Shown: positions 1-6,156, counted from the first letter of the stretch. The stretch is DNA of 7,230 bases from Halanaerobiales bacterium (GCA_016278435.1 JADQBU010000272.1:1-7230), one strand, 5' to 3'. The notes: generated from the letters alone by a model not told the origin. Made by a program: numbers and translations.

Positions 1-91
1 TGACCAAAAATAAGGTCAGGGATTTTTTGATTGCAATTTTTTTGATAAGGACAGTTAAAGCCATTCCATTTTTATTGATTTAAAATTAATT
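1..91. other. AT-rich left-edge intergenic region with a small hairpin
   Basis: This is the non-coding stretch downstream of the GvpL/F-family gene. Bases 1-5 (TGACC) and 14-18 (GGTCA) form a 5-bp inverted repeat with an A-rich loop. On the plus strand a GGGA and six Ts follow it (about 19-28). This could be the terminator of a rightward gene lying left of the window, but the stem is short and the upstream context is missing. I found no GC-containing hairpin followed by a T-run that would terminate the leftward gene, and no open frame of note. Confidence 0.35.
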
Positions 92-802
92 TCAATTATA
101 AAATTCTTCTATAAAACTATAACCAGGCCAGGGACCAGATAGATATATTCTAATACCTTCCTTATTATTTATCATCTCCTGGAGTTTATTATTAAGTCTA
201 AATAATTTTTGTTTTTCTATAAGTACAGCAACCTCTACTATTATCTCCCCCTGGTGCCTACCTTTTTTAGAACTATTTATGGTAAGATCACTTGTTATTT
301 CTAAAATATCCCGGCAGATATAATCTTTAAGAAAATCAATATTTTTATTCAATAACTGCTTAAGATTATTATCCTGCTGATTAAAGTTATTACTTCCCCT
401 GTCTGTAGATCCCGCTTTTTTTCGGGTAAAATAATTATATTTGTTGATAATAAATTTAATTATGTATTCTTCTTTCCCTTCTAACATTCTGAATTTACAT
501 TCAATAGCCTTCCTGTTTCTACTTACCCAGCTAATAATCTGATCTCTATTTTTCATAATAGTTCCACATTTCAGGGGAATAATATTCCTTTTTTCTACCT
601 GTATCTCTTCAATTACCCTGTTATGGTCTAAAATCTTATTTTTTAACTTATCACAGTCTGGAGGTGTACATTTATGTATGATAACATTAATATCATCAAC
701 CTCAACAGAATATACCTTTTGCCCGTTAATACCTGTCAGGTTTAAATTTTTTATATTCCCCCGGACAAGACAGTACAAATAACAGGCAGCAGTCATTTTC
801 AA
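92..802 (-). CDS. GvpL/GvpF-family gas vesicle protein
   Basis: This is a 236-residue protein of the GvpL/GvpF family, minor gas-vesicle proteins thought to act in assembly or nucleation of the vesicle shell. The family pattern is visible along the chain: an N-terminal strand YLYCLVRG (8-15), a central DHNRVIEEI (59-67) and IIPLKCGTI (74-82), LEGKEEYIIKF (107-117), a later helix VAVLIEKQKLFRLNNKL (191-207), and the hallmark C-terminal LSGPWPGYSFI (221-231). The length is usual for the family. Residues about 125-155 are a Lys/Asn/Gln-rich, probably flexible insertion. Two starts are possible: TTG at 802, 4 nt after AAAGGAG, or ATG at 796, 10 nt after it. The protein differs by two residues. 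No gvpA-like or other gvp gene lies in the window; the upstream neighbour is a CAP protein with its own terminator. F and L cannot be told apart here, so no symbol is given. Family assignment is confident; role in actual gas vesicles is inference. Confidence 0.85.
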   Translation of the reverse strand: MKMTAACYLYCLVRGNIKNLNLTGINGQKVYSVEVDDINVIIHKCTPPDCDKLKNKILDHNRVIEEIQVEKRNIIPLKCGTIMKNRDQIISWVSRNRKAIECKFRMLEGKEEYIIKFIINKYNYFTRKKAGSTDRGSNNFNQQDNNLKQLLNKNIDFLKDYICRDILEITSDLTINSSKKGRHQGEIIVEVAVLIEKQKLFRLNNKLQEMINNKEGIRIYLSGPWPGYSFIEEFYN

Positions 803-845
803 AAAACTCCTTTCATATTTTTGCCAGTTTTTAAGACTTCAATCT

Positions 846-851
846 ATCATA
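846..851 (-). promoter_or_regulatory. Possible -10 box for the GvpL/F-family gene
   Basis: Read on the minus strand this is TATGAT (5 of 6 to TATAAT), about 45 nt upstream of the start. It lies just after the terminator of the CAP gene, where a new promoter would be expected. No convincing -35 box sits 16-18 nt upstream. It is a weak candidate, supported mainly by position. Confidence 0.25.
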
Positions 852-860
852 TGTATCATT

Positions 861-917
861 AAAAAAAAACGTGAAAAATAATAATGCGGATATACCTTTA
901 AGGAGATATCCGCATTA
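861..917 (-). terminator. Intrinsic terminator of the CAP gene
   Basis: A perfect 12-bp inverted repeat has arms at 882-893 and 906-917 (TAATGCGGATAT and its complement) around a 12-nt loop. On the minus strand it is followed by a T-rich tract, including five Ts and then nine Ts (about 861-880). It starts 22 nt past the CAP stop codon. The T-run is on the minus-strand exit side, so it should end the CAP transcript and separate it from the GvpL/F-family gene. Confidence 0.8.
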
Positions 918-938
918 ATTAAAATATTAAATTATTTA

Positions 939-1649
939 TTATTCCTGGATAACAGGAGAATCAATAAACTCCTGCACAATTGTCAATCCATAACTACCAC
1001 CCTCGACAATACCGATTCCAACTTTATCATATTTAGGTTCAAGAATATTCCGGCTGTGTTCTGGACTATTCATTAACTCCTGAAAACCTCTGGAAACTGT
1101 TCTGGCTTCAGCCAGGTTTTCACCGGCAAGTAAATAACCAATATTACTTTCCTTCATCATATCAAAGGGAGAACCATATGTTGGGGATATATGATCGAAA
1201 TATTTATTCGTTACAATATCCTCAGCCTTTTCCCGTGCTACTTCAACCAGTCTTAAATCTATCTCCAGACTCTGTACTCCCCGCTCATTTCTTGCATTAT
1301 TTACCATCTTCAACAAAGACAGTTCATTTTCAGTCAGTTGGTCCAGAACCTGTACCTGTGGTTCTGCCTCTTCTTCCTGAATTTCTACCGGTGTCTGTTC
1401 AGAACCGATATTTAAACCTTTCTTTATAGTCGAGGTAATAATATCTTCATTCTCATTACCATCTCCACCTGCATTCTGCCTGATTAAATTTAAAATCCAC
1501 AGCATAACCAGACCTTTAAGAACCGTTATGACACCACCACTGTTATCATCCCAGAAACCAGCTTCCACCCGTCCAGTTCCAATAAAACCAAATATAAAGA
1601 AATTACACAATAAAGTAATGATTAAAAGACCTGAAATATATCTTATTAT
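939..1649 (-). CDS. Secreted CAP/SCP-domain (YkwD-like) protein
   Basis: The C-terminal ~125 residues form a CAP (SCP/PR-1) domain of the bacterial YkwD type, whose molecular role is mostly unknown. Counting from the TTG at 1610 (223 residues), landmarks are VNNARNERG (103-111), FDHISPTYGSPFDMM (138-152), AGENLA (162-167), MNSPEHSRNIL (180-190) and VGIGIV (197-202). The cavity residues H140, E164 and H185 are present. Residues 70-90 are an acidic linker, and a second hydrophobic stretch lies at about 27-43. The TTG start has no ribosome-binding site and would cut a signal peptide in half. Thirteen further in-frame codons upstream add an Arg and most of a hydrophobic core, ending in a VEA-G cleavage-type site (residues 15-18 in TTG numbering). 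They begin at ATA (1649), 9 nt after a GGGGG core. I chose 1649, giving 236 residues; a database entry may use 1610. The protein is probably exported. It is a single-gene unit with its own promoter and terminator. Confidence 0.85.
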   Translation of the reverse strand: MIRYISGLLIITLLCNFFIFGFIGTGRVEAGFWDDNSGGVITVLKGLVMLWILNLIRQNAGGDGNENEDIITSTIKKGLNIGSEQTPVEIQEEEAEPQVQVLDQLTENELSLLKMVNNARNERGVQSLEIDLRLVEVAREKAEDIVTNKYFDHISPTYGSPFDMMKESNIGYLLAGENLAEARTVSRGFQELMNSPEHSRNILEPKYDKVGIGIVEGGSYGLTIVQEFIDSPVIQE

Positions 1650-1655
1650 CTCAAG

Positions 1656-1665
1656 TCACCCCCCC
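1656..1665 (-). promoter_or_regulatory. Ribosome-binding site that decides the CAP start
   Basis: On the minus strand this reads seven Gs followed by TGA, matching the AGGAGGTGA consensus at all but one G/A position. The in-frame TGA inside it closes the reading frame upstream. The first plausible in-frame initiation codon after it is ATA at 1649, at normal spacing. The TTG at 1610 is 48 nt away from the GGGGG core, too far to be served by this site. Confidence 0.6.
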
Positions 1666-1682
1666 AGTGGGAATTTTTAATC

Positions 1683-1691
1683 ATTATAACA
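1683..1691 (-). promoter_or_regulatory. Extended -10 promoter of the CAP gene
   Basis: On the minus strand this reads TGTTATAAT, a perfect TATAAT preceded by the TGN extension. That fits the lack of a recognisable TTGACA-like -35 box 16-18 nt upstream. Transcription would start near 1676, giving a leader of about 27 nt that contains the G-rich ribosome-binding site. It sits just downstream of the operon terminator, so the CAP gene appears to be transcribed on its own. Confidence 0.55.
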
Positions 1692-1724
1692 TATATCATG
1701 TCATTATTACTAATGTAATTAATG

Positions 1725-1766
1725 GAAAAGATAAAATTAAAACCCTCCCTATATATGGGAAGGCTT
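1725..1766 (-). terminator. Intrinsic terminator of the CDF-glgP-pspC-liaF-like operon
   Basis: On the minus strand CCTTCCC (1763-1757) pairs with GGGAGGG (1749-1743), with one U-G wobble, around an ATATATA loop. Flanking AAG and TTT extend the stem. The stem runs into TTTTAATTTTATCTTTT (about 1742-1726). It lies 33 nt past the stop of the LiaF-like gene, which makes it the natural end of the four-gene operon. Confidence 0.85.
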
Positions 1767-1798
1767 CTTGCGAAAAGTTTAAATTAGCTAAGCAAAAA

Positions 1799-2749
1799 TT
1801 AACGGTATACTAATTTTATATTGCTGGCCGAACTTGAAATCCGTAGATTAATTCTATTATTAGCCTCTTTATAATTATCAGATTGGAAAAGACCTCCTCC
1901 CTGGTTTACAAGCCCTGCTTCGTTAAAGTTATTATTTCCCAGCAGTGATGATAGTTTAATCTGCAAGCCACTTTCAGAAGGAACATATAATTTTATATTG
2001 GAAGCCCCGGCATTTATCCGGCTCTGAGTATTATAATTAGCAAAATTAATAGCAAGATCACTTACACCAGAATTTACATCAAACCTTTCAACCTGTAATT
2101 TACTGAGATCGACATCTATCTTTCCGGCCCCTGTATCAATATCTACTTCCAGAGGCAGTTTTTCAGCAAGGTAGAGGTTCCAGTCATTGGTATTAACCAG
2201 TTTTTTCCGATTTACATCTGTCTTCTGGTTCATATTCAACTTACCTGTATTATCTTCTTTCTCATAGATAATTTCCGGTTTATAATTATCATATTCAAGT
2301 TCAGTCTCATAAAGTTTTGTACTATCATCAAGATTAGAAAGAAATAATTTACCGGCTCCATAATTTATTTCAACGATCAGTTTCTCAACATCTTTAACTG
2401 CATTTTCATTATGGATAATATCACCAGGACTTTCTTCAGATTTTTCAGAAGTAATAAAAAACCTATTTAAGAAATTAATCTGGTCTATATCTATATTCTG
2501 AAAAGAAACCACAACAAAAAATGAAAATAATGATACAATCAGCAGGGGAACCAACCACCAGATCCCTGTTTTTTTCAATAAAATATTCAGTCCCCAGATA
2601 ATTAAGATTACAGGCCAGAAGCGAAAAATCATCTGCCAGGTTCGCCAGTTAAGAAAACCAAAGGTATTTAAAAAAAATAGAATACCTATACAGATCAGGA
2701 AAATTCCTGTAATAACATTTGAGCGGTCAGTCTGTTTTTTGGCCATCAT
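1799..2749 (-). CDS. LiaF-like membrane protein with toast-rack-type beta domain
   Basis: This is a 316-residue membrane protein. Three membrane segments lie at about 12-34, 40-58 and 64-83. The first two, with the RFWPVILIIWGLNILLKK motif (43-60), match the LiaI/LiaF-type transmembrane module. A linker (84-118) leads to a C-terminal beta-rich region (120-316) with recurring GAG/GAS turns: INYGAGKL, IDTGAGKI, VNSGVSDL, INAGASNI, ISSSASNI. This fits the toast-rack/DUF2154-like domains of LiaF-type proteins, which sense or modulate envelope stress; function here is inferred. I took ATG 2749 as start because AAGGGGG (2762-2756) is 6 nt upstream; a TTG at 2776 would add nine residues but has Gs directly abutting it. 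The start overlaps the end of the PspC gene by 23 nt, so the two are translationally coupled. It is the last gene before the operon terminator. No LiaRS-type regulators are in the window. Confidence 0.8.
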   Translation of the reverse strand: MMAKKQTDRSNVITGIFLICIGILFFLNTFGFLNWRTWQMIFRFWPVILIIWGLNILLKKTGIWWLVPLLIVSLFSFFVVVSFQNIDIDQINFLNRFFITSEKSEESPGDIIHNENAVKDVEKLIVEINYGAGKLFLSNLDDSTKLYETELEYDNYKPEIIYEKEDNTGKLNMNQKTDVNRKKLVNTNDWNLYLAEKLPLEVDIDTGAGKIDVDLSKLQVERFDVNSGVSDLAINFANYNTQSRINAGASNIKLYVPSESGLQIKLSSLLGNNNFNEAGLVNQGGGLFQSDNYKEANNRINLRISSSASNIKLVYR

Positions 2750-3233
2750 CCTTTGCCCCCTTGAGTAATATTGCAACCCCCAGTCCCACTATTACCAGAG
2801 GCCAGAACCGGTGCCAGTAAAAAGTAGGAAGCCAGATATCAAAGAGAAAAACCCCACCCAGAATGATAAGGATTATTCCCAGTATTCTCTGTCTATCAGT
2901 ACTCTGCTTTTTGTCTGCACTATTTTCCTGTTCCACTATATCTACATATCCTTCTTCCTTATTAGCAAATACTTCATCATCTATAAAATCTTCTTCCCTA
3001 TCTACAGACTCCCGTCTCCGGTCTCCTGCCTCTTCATAAACAGTGTTTACTGGCCTCTCCGGAATTATTATCCAGGCAATAACATAAGCCAGTAAACCAG
3101 CCCCCCTGGCCAGAAATATAACCAGAAAAGCAAGTCTGACCAGAGTAGAATCAATCTCAAAATATTCGGCTATACCCCCACAAACTCCACCTATAACCCT
3201 GTCATTTCTTGAACGGTACAATTTTTTACTCAT
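2727..3233 (-). CDS. pspC: PspC-domain membrane protein with C-terminal LiaI/LiaF-type module
   Basis: This is a 168-residue protein. The N-terminal PspC domain (1-60) shows KKLYRSRNDRVIGGVCGGIAEYF, split as KKLYRSRND and GGVCGGIAEYF, then VRLAF and a membrane helix ending AYVIAWIIIPERP (49-61). PspC proteins are envelope-stress partners at the cytoplasmic membrane. An acidic, Arg-containing linker (62-115) follows. The C-terminal two-helix module (117-159) carries HRFWPLVIVGLGVAILLKG, resembling the LiaI/LiaF membrane region and the N-terminus of the next gene. A near-perfect AGGAGG (3245-3240) lies 6 nt before the ATG. The ATG overlaps the glgP stop as ATGAGTAA, and the 3' end overlaps the LiaF-like gene by 23 nt. 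Translation of all three is therefore probably coupled. Plain PspC proteins are shorter; the added module makes this a PspC-plus-LiaI-type architecture. Domain call is firm, and a stress-response role is inferred from the family. Confidence 0.88.
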   Translation of the reverse strand: MSKKLYRSRNDRVIGGVCGGIAEYFEIDSTLVRLAFLVIFLARGAGLLAYVIAWIIIPERPVNTVYEEAGDRRRESVDREEDFIDDEVFANKEEGYVDIVEQENSADKKQSTDRQRILGIILIILGGVFLFDIWLPTFYWHRFWPLVIVGLGVAILLKGAKDDGQKTD

Positions 3234-4842
3234 CTTTTTCCTCCTGCTGACAATACAATCTGTTATAATATTCCTCTATCATTTTATGGGCAGAAAACCG
3301 CTGATAAGTACTGTCTATACTATTATACATCATTTCGACCCACTTTTCTCTATTTTTATAATAAAGGGGTAAAACATCATCAAATAAAACCTGATAAAGA
3401 GCCTCCAGATCCTTTTCATCCTGATTTTTTCCTTCATAACCACCACCAAACTGCCAGCCATTTATTCCATGTTCACAGGCTTCATCCCACCAGCCGTCAA
3501 GTGTGCTGAGGTTTAAAACCCCGTTCATAGCCGCCTTCATACCTGATGTCCCACTTGCTTCCAGCGGACGTCTGGGATTATTAAGCCAGACATCTACTCC
3601 CCGGGTCAGGTAACGGCCAATTTCCATATTGTAATCTTCCAGAAAAACCACACTTTCCGGGTACCTTTTGCTGTATTGAACAAGGTCAGCGATAATTTTC
3701 TTACCTTCATCATCAAGGGGGTGGGATCGACCCGAAAAGATCAGCTGAATCTCTCCCTTCTCAAGATACTTATCTATCTTTTTAAAATCTCCAAAAATCA
3801 AGGTACTTCTTTTATAAGGAACCATTCTGCGGGCAAAACCAATAATTAATTTATCAAAATCAAGCCTAACACCTGATCTATTTTCTACAAAATCAATCAA
3901 CTCCTGCTTGAGCTTTTTGTGAGTCTCCCACAGGCCTTCTTTCTGCCTGTAAGCGTTTATCATCCTCTGGTCAACCCAGGTGCCCCGATGTACTCCATTG
4001 GTAATGCCAATAATGGGCGACCTCCCTTCTACATCTTCCCACATCTTAAGAGCTGTTTCCCGGTGTAACTGGGCAACCCCATTTGCCATTCTTGACAGGC
4101 GAAGGCCAGCAACTGTCATATTAAACGGGGCTCCACCGATTGCAACCATCTGCTCCAGTGTAAGTCTATTATTAGCCCCCATATATCTCATGGCCTCCAG
4201 CCCATGTTCTTCATTACCCTGTTTGACCGGAGTGTGGGTTGTAAATACTATCTGTTTTCTGGTTTCCCGCCAGGCTTCTTCAAAATCAAGACCTCTGTTC
4301 ATCTTTTTTTTGATTAACTCCAGCCCGGCCAGAGCAGCATGCCCTTCATTAAAGTGGTAAACATCAACCTCAATATCTAGTTTTTCCAGGGCTCTGACTC
4401 CACCTATACCGAGTACTATCTCCTGAGCCAGTCTTTCTTCTTCAAACCAACCGTATAACTGTCCTGTAATCCAGCTATCAAAGCCATTTTCCTCCAGATT
4501 GGTATCCAGTAAGTAAAGGGGTACTATCCCTTCTCTATCCAGTTTCCAGACCCTGCAGATAACATCTCTTTCCCGAATATTAACTTTGACTTCAACTCCG
4601 GTATCCTGCAGGTGGTTATAAATATCATCATTAAGGGGATATGAATTATAAGGCCTTCCTTCTTCTCCCAGCATTTGTCTGGTGTAACCCTGCCGCCATA
4701 AAATACCAATCCCCACCACAGGTAATTCCTGATCACAGGCAGCTTTCATGATATCACCAGCCAGGATTCCCAGTCCTCCAGCATAAAGTCTTAAATCTTT
4801 GTCTATACCATACTCCATACAGAAATATGCAACCTTTTTCAT
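3226..4842 (-). CDS. glgP: Alpha-glucan (glycogen/maltodextrin) phosphorylase, short form
   Basis: A PLP-dependent GT35 enzyme that releases glucose-1-phosphate from the non-reducing ends of alpha-1,4-glucans with inorganic phosphate, in the cytoplasm. Visible landmarks: EYGIDKDLRLYAGGLGILAGD (EYGID at 10-14, YAGGLGILAGD 20-30), RQGYTRQ (50-56), YHFNEGHAAL (162-171), THTPVKQGNEEH (202-213), FNMTVAGLRLSRMANGVAQLH (FNMT at 240-243, LSRMANGVAQLH 249-260), GITNGVHRGTW (279-289), GFARRMVPYKR (335-345) and EASGTSGMKAAMNG (428-441). K436 is the expected pyridoxal-phosphate lysine. At 538 residues it is much shorter than the ~820-850-residue forms that begin with a DUF3417 region, but all core motifs are present, so it looks like a natural short form. 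AGGGGGT lies 6 nt before the ATG. The gene starts 18 nt after the CDF gene and overlaps pspC by 8 nt. Exact glucan preference cannot be read from the sequence. Confidence 0.93.
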   Translation of the reverse strand: MKKVAYFCMEYGIDKDLRLYAGGLGILAGDIMKAACDQELPVVGIGILWRQGYTRQMLGEEGRPYNSYPLNDDIYNHLQDTGVEVKVNIRERDVICRVWKLDREGIVPLYLLDTNLEENGFDSWITGQLYGWFEEERLAQEIVLGIGGVRALEKLDIEVDVYHFNEGHAALAGLELIKKKMNRGLDFEEAWRETRKQIVFTTHTPVKQGNEEHGLEAMRYMGANNRLTLEQMVAIGGAPFNMTVAGLRLSRMANGVAQLHRETALKMWEDVEGRSPIIGITNGVHRGTWVDQRMINAYRQKEGLWETHKKLKQELIDFVENRSGVRLDFDKLIIGFARRMVPYKRSTLIFGDFKKIDKYLEKGEIQLIFSGRSHPLDDEGKKIIADLVQYSKRYPESVVFLEDYNMEIGRYLTRGVDVWLNNPRRPLEASGTSGMKAAMNGVLNLSTLDGWWDEACEHGINGWQFGGGYEGKNQDEKDLEALYQVLFDDVLPLYYKNREKWVEMMYNSIDSTYQRFSAHKMIEEYYNRLYCQQEEKDE

Positions 4843-4860
4843 CTTTTTACCCCCTGAATT

Positions 4861-5760
4861 TTACTGTTTTTTACTGCTATTAATGAACTGTGGTAACATG
4901 GGATCAACATGAATCAATACTTCGCTTGCTTCAGGAAATTCATCAATAATTTTTTTCTTGACTTCAGAAGCAATCTGATGTCCTTCAAGTACTGTTATAC
5001 TATAATCTACCAGTATTTTCAAGTCAATATAGAGATCAACCCCATTATAATGGGCTTTAAGTTCTGCTACCCTTTCTACACCCATTACACTCAAAACCAT
5101 CTGCTCAATTTCACTTAACTTCTTGTCTGACGGAGCTGCAATCATCAGGCTGTTAATTGCATCAAGGGTAACCTTCCATCCCACCCTGGCTATCATCAGA
5201 GCAACGATGATACCGGCCAGGGGATCAAATATCTCATACCCCAGATAAGAACCCATGATACCGATTGCTGCTGCTATAGATGAAACTGCATCACTTCTAT
5301 GGTGCCAGGCATCTGCTATCAGGGCCTGATTATCTGTTTCTTCTCCAACCCGGTAAGTATAACGGAACATTATCTCTTTAACAATTATCGAAAATATCGC
5401 TATCCAGAACCCGGTCAAACCCAGTTGGTGCTGTCCTCTGTAAAAATTCTGGGCAGTATTTACCACCAGCAGTCCACCAGTAAAGATAAGGATAATACCC
5501 AGAATCTTGGCTGCTATCGGTTCAGCCTGACCATGTCCATAAGGATGTCTCTTATCCGGCGGCTTACTGGATACATTGATAGCAATCAAAACTACAACAG
5601 TTGTCACAATATCTGATACAGAATGGAAACCATCAGCAATCAAAGCATAACTACCGATTATATATCCAAAACCCGCTTTTAAAATAGCAAGAACTATATT
5701 CCCAATTATCATGATAATCGAGATATTCCTGCTCTTCTTATATCTATCCTTATCCATCAT
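4861..5760 (-). CDS. Cation diffusion facilitator (CDF) family metal transporter
   Basis: This 299-residue inner-membrane exporter of divalent metal ions uses proton exchange, as known for the FieF/YiiP family. Six membrane helices are expected in the first ~205 residues. Metal-site motifs are complete: ADGFHSVSD in helix 2 (42-50, with H46 and D50), D69-H72-H76 in PPDKRHPYGHG, AWHHRSD in helix 5 (151-157, H153 and D157), and IHVDP in the C-terminal cytoplasmic domain (H284, D286). The His-Asp/His-Asp arrangement of the transport site resembles zinc-type members more than the Asp-Asp/His-Asp YiiP site; zinc preference is inference. I chose ATG 5760 because AAAGGGAG (5778-5771) precedes it and the family domain begins there. 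The frame stays open to a GTG at 5910, which would add 50 residues with no ribosome-binding site. It is the first gene of the operon, 18 nt before glgP. Confidence 0.9.
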   Translation of the reverse strand: MMDKDRYKKSRNISIIMIIGNIVLAILKAGFGYIIGSYALIADGFHSVSDIVTTVVVLIAINVSSKPPDKRHPYGHGQAEPIAAKILGIILIFTGGLLVVNTAQNFYRGQHQLGLTGFWIAIFSIIVKEIMFRYTYRVGEETDNQALIADAWHHRSDAVSSIAAAIGIMGSYLGYEIFDPLAGIIVALMIARVGWKVTLDAINSLMIAAPSDKKLSEIEQMVLSVMGVERVAELKAHYNGVDLYIDLKILVDYSITVLEGHQIASEVKKKIIDEFPEASEVLIHVDPMLPQFINSSKKQ

Positions 5761-5946
5761 TTCATCATCTCTCCCTTTTAAGTCCGAAAACTCATAAAAC
5801 TTCACCAATATATTAATATGCTTAAATACCGTTGTCCGATAATTATATTTTAAAGATACATTGCAAACTTTTTTCCCGATCCATACTACCTCTATTAATA
5901 TAATATCCACCAGAACTTAAGGTTATCACATTAATCATATTTGTCG

Positions 5947-5952
5947 ATTATA
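5947..5952 (-). promoter_or_regulatory. Candidate -10 box of the CDF-glgP-pspC-liaF-like operon
   Basis: Read on the minus strand this is a perfect TATAAT (context GGCTTATAATCG). The matching -35 position (5970-5975, ACGATA at a 17-nt spacer) agrees with TTGACA at only three of six places, so the promoter may be weak or activator-dependent. Transcription would begin near 5940, about 180 nt before the ATG of the CDF gene. Alternative AT-rich -10-like sequences exist nearer the gene. Confidence 0.35.
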
Positions 5953-6033
5953 AGCCGTCCTGTCTTCCATATCGTTCCAGAAATCATTTTATCATAAATC
6001 ATGTTAATTTAAAATAGAATTAAGATAATAAAT

Positions 6034-6075
6034 TAAGTAGATTTAATCCTTCAATAAGTAGATTTAATCCTTCAA
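6034..6075. repeat. Perfect 21-bp tandem repeat, two copies, upstream of manA
   Basis: Copies occupy 6034-6054 and 6055-6075 and are identical, each reading TAAGTAGATTTAATCCTTCA plus one A. A degraded third copy may follow (about 6076-6090, sharing GTAG and TTTA). The 21-bp period is close to two helical turns, so equivalent bases lie on the same DNA face. That would suit paired binding of a regulator. The repeat ends about 90 nt before the manA start, within the likely promoter zone. Recent slippage duplication is the plain alternative. Confidence 0.8.
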
Positions 6076-6151
6076 AATGTAGTTTAGAACAATATGCTGT
6101 TAAATCTTAAAAAGGATTTCCATATCTTATTATAGAATAAATAAATAAGAC

Positions 6152-6156
6152 AGGAG
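6152..6156 (+). promoter_or_regulatory. Ribosome-binding site that supports the manA TTG start
   Basis: AGGAG followed by TGATC is the anti-Shine-Dalgarno complement with one G missing. It lies 8 nt before the TTG at 6165. The protein's family-conserved N-terminus (KLYPLKFEP) begins right after that TTG, which settles the start. Confidence 0.8.

Noticed and set aside
1..28. Terminator for the leftward GvpL/F-family gene
   Set aside because: The small hairpin has its T-run on the plus-strand side, so it would act on a rightward transcript. Its stem of 5 bp is too weak to call with confidence.
1178..1429. 83-codon plus-strand open frame
   Set aside because: It lies wholly antisense to the CAP gene and gives a low-complexity Pro/Leu-rich product with no family likeness. 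It is a shadow of the real gene.
3980..4360. 126-codon plus-strand open frame
   Set aside because: It is antisense to well-conserved glgP coding sequence, and its product is unlike any family I recognise.
5299..5616. 105-codon plus-strand open frame
   Set aside because: It is antisense to the CDF gene across its conserved metal-site motifs, and is an accidental frame.
5761..5910. N-terminal extension of the CDF protein to GTG 5910
   Set aside because: The added 50 residues have no family match and no ribosome-binding site before the GTG. The ATG at 5760 has a Shine-Dalgarno site and gives the usual ~300-residue length.
5761..5946. NiCo (czcD-type) or manganese riboswitch ahead of the CDF gene
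   Set aside because: I could not find the conserved paired G-rich junction elements of these riboswitches by eye, so I do not annotate one.
6034..6090. Possible start of a CRISPR array
   Set aside because: The two 21-bp copies are directly abutting with no spacers between them, and there are only two. This is a tandem repeat, not a CRISPR.
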